Source: Rhizophagus irregularis (taxonomy: Eukaryota; Glomeromycota; Glomeromycetes; Glomerales; Glomeraceae). Taken from it: a DNA stretch of 64,000 nucleotides. The notes below the pieces were generated by a model that saw only the letters and a list, made by a program, of their open reading frames with translations, was not told the origin of the DNA and did no database searches. Below are positions 56,239-64,000 of the stretch, one piece after another. Position numbers and translations under genes: made by a program. The DNA is taken from assembly GCF_026210795.1 (NCBI RefSeq), contig NC_089447.1, forward strand, positions 3,102,501 to 3,166,500, written 5' to 3'. Position 1 is the first letter of the stretch; each line of letters starts with the position of its first letter.

Positions 56239-56490
56239 CAGTCAACTCTCTATAAATGCACCTCCCTTGGGACCAGGTATAAGAGTGCATTTAAAGAGGA
56301 TGTGCATTTATAGAATACATATAAATCTATATGATATTAATCTAAAATTAAGGTAATACAAAAATTTTATAAGTAAACTATATAATAAAATTTTTTGCAT
56401 TTACAGAATATATATATATATAAACCATGCATTTAGCATTAAGGCCCAGGGTGTGCATTTATAGAGGGTGCATTTATAGAGAGTTGACTG
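56239..56490. mobile_element. 252-bp Tc1/mariner-type MITE (CAGTCAACTCTCTATAA)
   Basis: The left end is CAGTCAACTCTCTATAAATG and the right end is its inverse, with TA on both sides (56237-56238 and 56491-56492). TGCATTTATAGA-type strings repeat subterminally. The first ten terminal bases equal those of the 15925 and 53020 elements, so they probably share a mobilising enzyme. Confidence 0.8.
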
Positions 56491-57785
56491 TATAAAGATT
56501 TACATACAAACTATTTTAAAAAGATAGAAGTAGATAGAATTAAGAATATCAAGTTTTACCTGTTATAGCATAGATTCTATTTCAAAGTTTACTATTAAGC
56601 CTCAAATCCAAATTATTCTGGATGCAAAAATATAGAAAAAGTGAGACCTAAAGTCCCATTTGAGAAAAGTCAAGGGCCTGTCCAAAAAAAATTACCAGAT
56701 GCCAGGATACTACATCTCAAGCTTCAAAAACCAATCAGGATTCTTCAGGCCCGGTCTCTTGCAAATTACATATTAAAAAAATTTATAAAAAATACTATAA
56801 TTTAGAAAAATAGTATATGTATAATATCAGATGATTCAATTTTAATGAAAATGATATTTATTAAGATCCCGGTTTATTTAACAGCAGCTTTTAATATATT
56901 GTATATGAGTATAAATATAGAGATTTCAGCATACTCTTAACAACAGTTGAAAAAAATTTTAAATTCTCTTTCTAAGACTATTGTCAAATATTTTACCCTT
57001 CACCAAACTTTATAATCTTTTTAATGCATATTAAAATCTTGAATAGAAAAAAAAAAATACTGTACTTTTCAAAAATTTTCCTACGCATTATTTACTCATC
57101 AAAAATAAATGAACGTGAATATTAGAACTACTATTGAATTGGTGGTTATTTCCAAAATGTTTCTCCTATCATTTATCATCTCATCTTTTATTTTTTACTC
57201 TACATTGATGTCGAATTCATTCTCATTGTCAAACGTTAAAAAAAAAAAAAAAGATTTAACAATAATGAATAAGCTATTTCATTTTCTTTCAGACTTTTGT
57301 TCTTATCTCTGGCACCTTTGGAAGCGTCTCTCAATTCAACTCCAATACCATATGTATTGGGTTGTACGTATTCTCCAAATGTCATACAAGATCAATTCTG
57401 TAATCCTTTCTTCACGTGCTTCAATTCATAATATATATAGAGTATAGACTCATTCTGATGCTTATATAGTTACTTCTAATGTCTGTCTCAGCTTGTCGCA
57501 AATCCTTTTTTATCTGTAGTGTGGGCTGAAACACAGACCGTAATTTTATCTGCTTGCCGGAATTATATATGTACTAAATATCACATGACAGATTATTTGA
57601 TTATTTGAACAATGATTGTTGTGCTATATTACTGATTGAGTTTTGAGAGATATGAATGAAAAGAAGTGACAAAAAAAAAGGTCTAGATGATATATAAATA
57701 ATTATAACCTTTTTAATGTGCTGTTATTGTCGAATTACAAAACAATTAAAACAATTCCACCAATAAAATTATCGGTTGATACATA
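56491..57785. other. spacer with a possible minus-strand coding fragment
   Basis: On the minus strand near 57400-57270 a short frame reads MTFGEYVQPNTYGIGVELRD and then ASKGARDKNKSLKEN, with coding-like composition but no recognised family. The overlapping plus-strand frame (57109-57447) is hydrophobic and low-complexity. I cannot decide whether either is real. The remaining sequence is A/T-rich. Confidence 0.3.
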
Positions 57786-57793
57786 GTCGAACG

Positions 57794-58091
57794 TAGTGCT
57801 ACGATCCGTAATCCGGTCAATTCGGATTGATCCGTTCATCCGAATTGAAATCGGATATCCGTATCCGATTATTTTTGACGGATTGATCCGATTTTTAATT
57901 CTGACCAGCATTATAGTTAGCTTGGGCCAGTACTAAAAGTTTAGGCAGAGCTAACTCTCGTTCAATTTCGCCCAAAATTACAATTTCGGCCAGAATTAAG
58001 ATTAGTTTGACGATCCGGATTGAATCCGGATGTGCTAATGAGCATCCGAATTCAATCCGGATGGTCTTTTAGAATTCGGATCGTACCTCTA
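57794..58091. mobile_element. 298-bp hAT-type MITE with ATCCGGAT arms
   Basis: TAGTGCTACGATCCG at the left and the inverse of TAGAGGTACGATCCG at the right are flanked by a perfect 8-bp duplication GTCGAACG (57786-57793 and 58092-58099). The arms are arrays of ATCCGGAT / ATTCGGATTGATCCG motifs. A non-repetitive core of about 110 bp separates them. Confidence 0.88.
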
Positions 58092-58199
58092 GTCGAACGA
58101 ACTTGTTTGTACCAAAAACAACCAAAGTTTCACAGAATTGTGAAAAGAAAGAAGAATACAGTGTATTGTTTGGCAAACCGATTTTTTTATAATTAATTG

Positions 58200-58493
58200 C
58201 ACTGGATATAACGAAATCACGTAATAAATTGTTATATACCGCATTTTAATATACCAGTTACATATTTAGTGTACCGAACTATCACGTGACTTTAATTCGT
58301 TACCGGAAAAATTATTTTCATTTGAATAGCTGCACATAAATTTCAAATAAAACATAGTGTTATGATATCATCCGAACTTTAAATATTATATCTGCTATAC
58401 CGAACAGTTCGGTATGTAATATGAATATCATATTTTGAATTCACCATATACCAAACCAAAACACTTGAAACGGCAGGTTCGTTATATCCAGTG
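58200..58493. mobile_element. 294-bp TIR element (CACTGGATATAACGAA)
   Basis: CACTGGATATAACGAA at 58200 is the exact inverse of TTCGTTATATCCAGTG at 58478-58493. The interior has TACCGAACTATC / GAACAGTTCGGTA and is non-coding. No clear target duplication was seen. Confidence 0.65.
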
Positions 58494-59278
58494 GCGACTT
58501 TATGTTACCAAGACGATATCTTCAGATGGTTCTTACTTCATCCGTGGAACATTTAAGAGTTAACGGGACCATTGTTTTCCCTTGGTTGTTATCCTATTTA
58601 TTATAATATAATGTTTTGTGGCAGCAAAATATTGATAAAATACAAAGTCAGTCAATTGGTCAAAATTTTTTCATTGCTGTAAAAATTACAACTTCTTAAA
58701 CTTCAATAAATATAAATATGGAAAATTTAAAAATAGTAATAATAATAAAAGAGAAGGAAAAGGAAATTAAAAAGAAACGTAAAAGTATTTTTACGAGTTG
58801 AAACTTCTTTTATTTGATGGAATAAATTAATTAATAGTGCATAATGCATCATACATGCATAAATTTTATTTCCACGTGAACAAAAGTTGATTTTAATAGT
58901 TAATAGGTTTATGTCATACAATAGACGATTTTTAGCGATTCTCGGCAAAAAGTTATTGATTTTATCGTATGTAGGCACTATCTTATATTTAAAAAAGATA
59001 ATTGTGTTTTATTATGTAAAACAACTTTACAAATTTCCATTAGGTGAAACTATATTTGGTAATAGACCTTCAAGGTCTAGCATATATTATTTATAATTTC
59101 TATCTTAAATTTTTTACTACAGTAATTATCGTCTTTTAATCAATAAAAAACAAAAGTAAACAAGGGTAAATAATAATTATTCATCGTATGAAAACCATAT
59201 TACTAATATTTTTTTTTTTTTTGCTGAATAAATGTCTAACCTAATAACCATCCATTATTTCTAACATATTTATTTGTT
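58494..59278. other. intergenic region downstream of the first methyltransferase gene
   Basis: A/T-rich with no supported gene. Open frames at 58727-59096 on both strands overlap and lack coding character. 3'-UTR signals of the 59279 gene would lie here. Confidence 0.4.
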
Positions 59279-60553
59279 TTATTGTGCTTTTTGGCACCAT
59301 ATTCTATATAGGTCACAATCAGGTGCAACACCAGATTCAATTTCATCTTTAGCATCTTTAAATAATTTTAAATATTCTTCTTGTGAAAGTTCCATAAATT
59401 TACACATAGTTTCAGGCATAGGGTCATTTAAAAAATATCCATCATGTACTTCCATATATGCTTGCCCAGCGTTTCCTCCTTTTTTAGTTCCTAATGATAC
59501 TGTGGCAATTTTATAATCTACATTTTTTACTGTTGGTGATGATTCAAGAATTTTGATTATTTCTTTAGAAATTCGAATTTTTACATTACGAGAATCGCTT
59601 AATGTGATTACTACAAGAGAAAAAAGGACAAATAAAATAAATAATTTAATCAGATAAAAAAAAAACATATATTTTTTTATTCGAGTAAATAAATTTCTTT
59701 GACTTACGTGCGTCATAAAATCTTGTAAGTATTGGTCCTGTATTTGTTGCTAGTTCAGGTTCAGTGAATTCTATATAACCACCCGGTTTACATACTCTAA
59801 AAAAATCAATAAATTTATAATAAATAAAAAGAAAATAAAAATTTCGCAAAACCATTTTTTTGGGGGGGAAATTTACCTTATTAATTCTTGTATAACAGAA
59901 TGCCATTCTTCAAAAGTAAATACACTTAACATATTCCCTTGATGAACGTAATCAAAAGTGTTGTCGCTGAAAGGAAGTCCTTTCAAAACATCTCCTTGTG
60001 TAAATTCTACATTATCAGGTTTAATCTAATGAAAAATATAATATATAATGTTAATTTCTTTTTGTTGCATTACATTAAAAAAGTTTCTCATATACTTACT
60101 TCTGTTGGATATATGGGAAATAAATCAAGTCCAAAGAATTTTGGAAATTTATGAACTGTCGCCAATTCCAATAACCAAGTGCCTGGACCGCATCTATCAT
60201 ATACATGAAAATAAAAAAGAATTATAATATTAAAATAAAATTATTTTTTAAAATAAAATTTTTATTAAAGTTTTATTATATTCTATTTACCCGACATCCA
60301 AGATTTTATAATCTTCTTGGGAGAATTTATGTTCAATTGGTGCACTGAAAATACTTTGAAAAAGATAACGTGCAAGAAAGTGTAATATAACCATTATATC
60401 GGTATCTTTTACATGATTTGGGAGATAATATTGGAGTTGTTTTTGTTCATTTTGACGATTATTGTTATTTTCCTTGGATTTTGATGATTTTGACGATGAA
60501 CCTCTCTTCATTTTGCGAGTTTTATTTAATGTTGAAAGGATACTATTTCCCAT
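59279..60553 (-). CDS. SAM-dependent methyltransferase, five exons, intact (copy 1)
   Basis: Exons on the minus strand: 60553-60291, 60193-60100, 60025-59877, 59796-59708, 59610-59279. They splice in frame to 308 residues. All four introns (97, 74, 80, 97 bp) have GTAAGT/GTAAAT donors and an AG acceptor. The protein starts MGNSILSTLNKTRKMKRGSS (basic, Ser-rich leader), then the class I methyltransferase fold: ILDVGCGPGTWLLELA (SAM-binding motif I), FFGLDLFPIYP, VEFTQGDVLKGLPFSDNTFD and LIRVCKPGGYIEFTEPEL. The C-terminal region (GQAYMEVHDGYFLNDPMPET) is family-specific. MGNS could be an N-myristoylation signal. The substrate is unknown; the nearest family known to me is the fungal TAM/LaeA-like methyltransferases. 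Start chosen because copy 2 aligns from the same MGN. Confidence 0.9.
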
Positions 60554-61436
60554 TGTTTTTTTTGTCGATTACTTATAATTTTTTTTTTTAAAAAAAAATC
60601 ATCATATATATATATAAAATGATCATATATCATATATATAAATATATAAATAATTATGATCGTCGTATGATATTATTATATATATTTATTTATATTTATA
60701 AATTATATATATTATATATATCTGATATGCATATAAATAATATACTGTATGGTTATATATTTGAAAATCTGACCGGGTCTAGGTTTTTATTTTTTATTGA
60801 TGTACAAAGTCGCTAAGCAATTACCGATCAGACCGTGCGACGAGTTACTCTTTACGAAATGATCATGTAAATGGTCATGTAATAGTCATACACCTCATTT
60901 TAAATTCTAATTTTTCTAATTTTGTCGCTAATATCCGATAAGTAAAAAAATTTTTTTATTGGCTAAAAGCTATCCCCGATATACCCAACCAAAAAAAAAG
61001 TAGTGAAACGGTTCCGTTCGTTTGTTTGTATTACGAATTAATTATTCATCAAAAAATCTTATCTTTATAAAATTTCGGGAACAAAATTTAATTCCTATTG
61101 ATCGAAAGAAAATCCGGGATTTTGTGGTTCGATTTTTTTTTTTTTTGGAGAATCAAATAACTGGCCGAATATGGACAGTACAAAATACTGAATATTTGAT
61201 TGTAATATAATAAATATAATTTATATATAATATAATTTATTAAAAAATTAAAAAAATTACAGTCACCAGGATATTGAATTTTTAAAATTTAAAATTTTTT
61301 AAGTAATAATATAATCATAATAAGAATCTAGCTCTAGAGTTTTTTTTTTTAATCTACAAAAAACGAAAATTTTTTCTTAAATTATAAACACCGAGATCAT
61401 CATTAAAAAAAAAAAATCGTGAGAACCTTTTTTATC
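60554..61436. other. spacer between tandem methyltransferase genes
   Basis: Holds the promoter of copy 1 (near 60554-60800) and the 3' end region of copy 2. It is largely TATATA-rich at 60600-60760. No repeat boundary or gene is supported. Confidence 0.45.
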
Positions 61437-62613
61437 TTATATCTTTTGACACCATATTCTATATATTTCACAATTAGGCGCAAAAGTTTCATTAACTTCT
61501 TTTTTAGCTTCTTTAAATAATTTTAAATATCCTTCTTTTGTAGTCCCCATGAATTTACACAAAGTTTCAGGCATAGGGTCATTTAGAAAATATCCATCAT
61601 GTATATCCATGTACGCTTGTCCTGCGTTTCCTCCTTTTTTAGCGCCTAACGTTACTGTAGATATTTTATAATCTACATTTCTCACTGTTGATAATGATAC
61701 TAGAGTTTTGATTATTTCATTAGAAATTCGAATTTTTACATTACGAGAATCACTTAATGTAACCACTACAGGAGGGAAAAAAAGAAAACAAATAAATTAA
61801 TTAAATTTAAAATATTTTAAGAATTTCTTTTCTTTTTTTTTTAACTTACATGCATCATAGAACCTTGAAAGTACTGGCCCTGTTTTTACTGCCAATTCTG
61901 GTTCTGAGAACTCTATATAACCACCTGGTTTACATACTCTGATTTTCGAAAAGAATAAAAAAGTAAATAAAAAGAAGTAAAATCTTTGAAATTTTATTTA
62001 AGAAACTTTACCTAATTAATTCTTGTATAACAAAAAACCATTCTTCTATTGTAAAGACACTTAACATATTCGCTTGATGAACGTAGTCAAACGTATTATC
62101 ATCATAAGGAAGTGTGTTCAAAACATCTCCTTGTCTAAATTCCACATTACTTGGTTTAATCTAATGATTAATTAATTATATGTTAATGTCACAAACTTTG
62201 CTAATTGTTTTTTTTTAGTATTCATTACTTACTTCTTTTGGGAATATAGGAAACAAGTCGATCCCAAAGAACCTTGCTGAACTATAAGTTGCTGCTAAAT
62301 CAAGTAACCAAGTTCCTGGTCCGCATCTTTAATATAATAAAATTAGAATAATGAAATAAATAATAAAAAAGAAAAAAAAAAATTATTTAATTTACCCAAC
62401 ATCTAAAACTTTACATTCATTAAGCAAACTATTTTCAATTGGTGAACTAAACAAATTTTGGAAAAGGTAACACTCGAGAAAATGAAAAATGACCATTATA
62501 TCTGTATCCTTTACAAAATTTGGAAAAAAATATTTTAATGGTTCTTTTTCCATTTTTTTTATTTCACGTCTCGAATGACTTTTCTTTTTGTTGTTCGAAA
62601 ATATATTCCCCAT
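61437..62613 (-). CDS. SAM-dependent methyltransferase, five exons, intact (copy 2)
   Basis: Exons: 62613-62396, 62326-62233, 62160-62012, 61938-61850, 61765-61437, giving 292 residues with no disruption. Internal exons 2, 3 and 4 are 94, 149 and 89 nt, identical to copy 1, and intron phases are the same. This is a tandem duplication with the exon structure retained. The leader is shorter and more basic (MGNIFSNNKKKSHSRREIKK). Motifs are CKVLDVGCGPGTWLL, KPSNVEFRQGDVL and VCKPGGYIEFSEPELA. The start of the protein and the C-terminus (GNAGQAYMDIHDGYFLNDPM) are conserved with copy 1. MGN may again be myristoylated. Divergence is greatest in the leader and in MGTTKEGYLKLFKEAKKEVN near the end. 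Confidence 0.9.
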
Positions 62614-64000
62614 TGTTAATAAAATTGTTTAGAAAAAAAAATAAAGTAAAATAAAATGAAATGAAATGAAATAAAATAAAATAATAAAATGTCGAAGGGG
62701 GAAATTTTAATATATTATGAGTATATATATGTAATTAATTTACTAATTATTTACCAATTAAAAAACTTACATGATGAATATAGTAAGTACGTTCAAAGAA
62801 AGAGACGATTTTAATTATTTTAATTAATTATCCTATGCTATACTATCCGCTATGTCAAAAAAAGTAAAATCATGTGAATCATGTGATACAGATTCTTTGG
62901 TAATGTATTACTAAGCATTTTTTTTTCTTTTTTATAATTATGCGTATGAATTGCTACGAAGTAGCAAATTTTTATTTCATGATAACTTTCTTTCCATTTT
63001 ACGAAATTTCGGATAAGCTTTATCCTATTAGCGGTGGTAACTCCGATATGACTAATGATCATTACTTTATTAATAAGCCATCTGGTTGTGCAAGTCGCTC
63101 ATCAATGGTCAATTACCTAAAACTTTACCTAATACATTTGAATCGAGAAATTGGGACCAAAAAATCCTGTTACATCCAAATATTCCGTGTGTGAACAAAA
63201 ACATACTTTTAAATGGAATAAAGGTGCATACTTAACCGGTTATATGTATTTCATAAACAGACGCAATGCCACAATTTAACCCTATTGTATTACACACGCG
63301 AACAAAGAAGGTAATCTTTATTACAAATGCCACAATCTAACCGTATCAGTACTGCATCTGTATCTGCTATAAATCTGGTCCCTTGTTTTTTTTAAAAAAT
63401 TCAGGTTTTAATTTTCCAGTTAATTAAATCATTTCCCAATTAGTTTTTGTATAATACATTTCTCGTCGTGTTATCCTTTATGAACGAATGTAATTTTTTT
63501 AAAAAAAAAAAATTGTAAAACAATTGTTACACCAGAAAAAAATATTTAATTCTATTAGATATTGAGGGCCCACAAATGCTTAATAATACCATTACTTTAT
63601 ACAGAAGATACAACGGAGAAACAAGTTTTTTTAACAATGATCTTCGTAAATCATGTCCTTTTTATTGATTACTATTAAATAATGATGTGCATCAATAGGG
63701 ACTCATCAAATCAACATCCAATCGTTTTAATAGGGCTTAAAGTATTGTTATACGAATTGATATTTTTTATTTGGAAAATTATTATTTATTAAATGTTTGC
63801 TTCGATAATATTTAGAACATAATTAACTGATAATTGCCTGAATCTAGAATCTATTCATGTTTCCTTTATGAACAGTATGCATGCTTAAGTAAATGTATGC
63901 TAAGTAAATGTATGCTAATTAAAACATTTGAGTTCGCTCCAAGTTTCATTTTATGAGAAACCAAAAATCTTAGTGTTCATAAATTATGTTATAACCACGC
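62614..64000. other. upstream region of copy 2 and terminal spacer
   Basis: ATAAAATAAAATGAAATG repeats at about 62640-62690 form a short A-rich microsatellite. No further gene is supported: frames at 62850-63194 overlap on opposite strands and look random. Confidence 0.4.

Overview
The window looks like nuclear DNA of an arbuscular mycorrhizal fungus (Glomeromycotina, Rhizophagus/Gigaspora-like). It is extremely A+T rich and dominated by nested, decayed transposons. Its introns are short (about 60-200 bp), with GTAAGT/GTAAAT donors, CTAAC/TACTAAT branch sites and TTTAG acceptors. Several protein families match ones I know from that group: Cys-rich plus SAM-domain proteins, Tc1-like transposases with YLDELVYEME, Myb/SANT-like genes, YYDGHERED-type DDE transposases and TAM-type methyltransferases. 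There is no bacterial operon structure, rRNA, tRNA or CRISPR. The assignment to this group is inference, because no sequence search was possible.

Layout. 0-6.4 kb: tandem palindromic arrays, nested TIR elements and a first mini-exon array. 7.4-9.3 kb: a Tc1/mariner remnant and a full-length but inactivated Tc1/mariner element. 11.4-12.1 kb: one intact gene of unknown function. 15.2-18.4 kb: a four-deep nest (TIR element, hAT-type MITE, TA-target element, two LINE 3' ends). 19.8-22.7 kb: a broken DDE-like transposase gene tail-to-tail with a C2H2-finger gene. 24.3-29.7 kb: a DDE transposase gene split by a 4.0-kb element. 30.9-39.2 kb: a MITE holding a retropepsin fragment, then a retropepsin-like gene split by a 5.9-kb element and a hAT MITE. 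41.6-47.1 kb: Myb/SANT remnant, Cys-rich/SAM gene, and a Tc1-like transposase gene split by a 1.6-kb hAT-type element. 48.0-51.9 kb: a large multi-exon RNase H-like plus SAP-domain gene. 53-58.5 kb: more MITEs and a hAT transposase remnant. 59.3-62.6 kb: two tandem, five-exon SAM-dependent methyltransferase genes, the best host-type genes here.

The most unusual content is a set of six tandem arrays at about 5.2-6.2, 23.6-24.0, 27.3-27.8, 27.9-28.6, 34.4-37.9 and 45.1-46.4 kb. Each repeat unit is about 90-140 bp and reads, on one strand, as a 30-60-nt mini-exon plus a complete short intron with donor, branch point and acceptor. The branch point lies inside a near-perfect hairpin. The arrays share this plan but not their sequence. 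At least four ride inside non-autonomous TIR elements. Three of those lie within two members of a family defined here by CAGGACCCC-like ends and 6-bp target duplications; the fourth lies in a hAT-type element with an 8-bp duplication.

The other recurrent theme is short-motif subterminal satellites (GTCGAG, GATCTGAT, TCTGCGCAGA, ATCCGGAT, GCCGAAAC) inside MITEs. A third is one palindromic module that recurs inside elements with quite different ends. Most premature stops in the transposase genes are C-to-T/G-to-A type changes.
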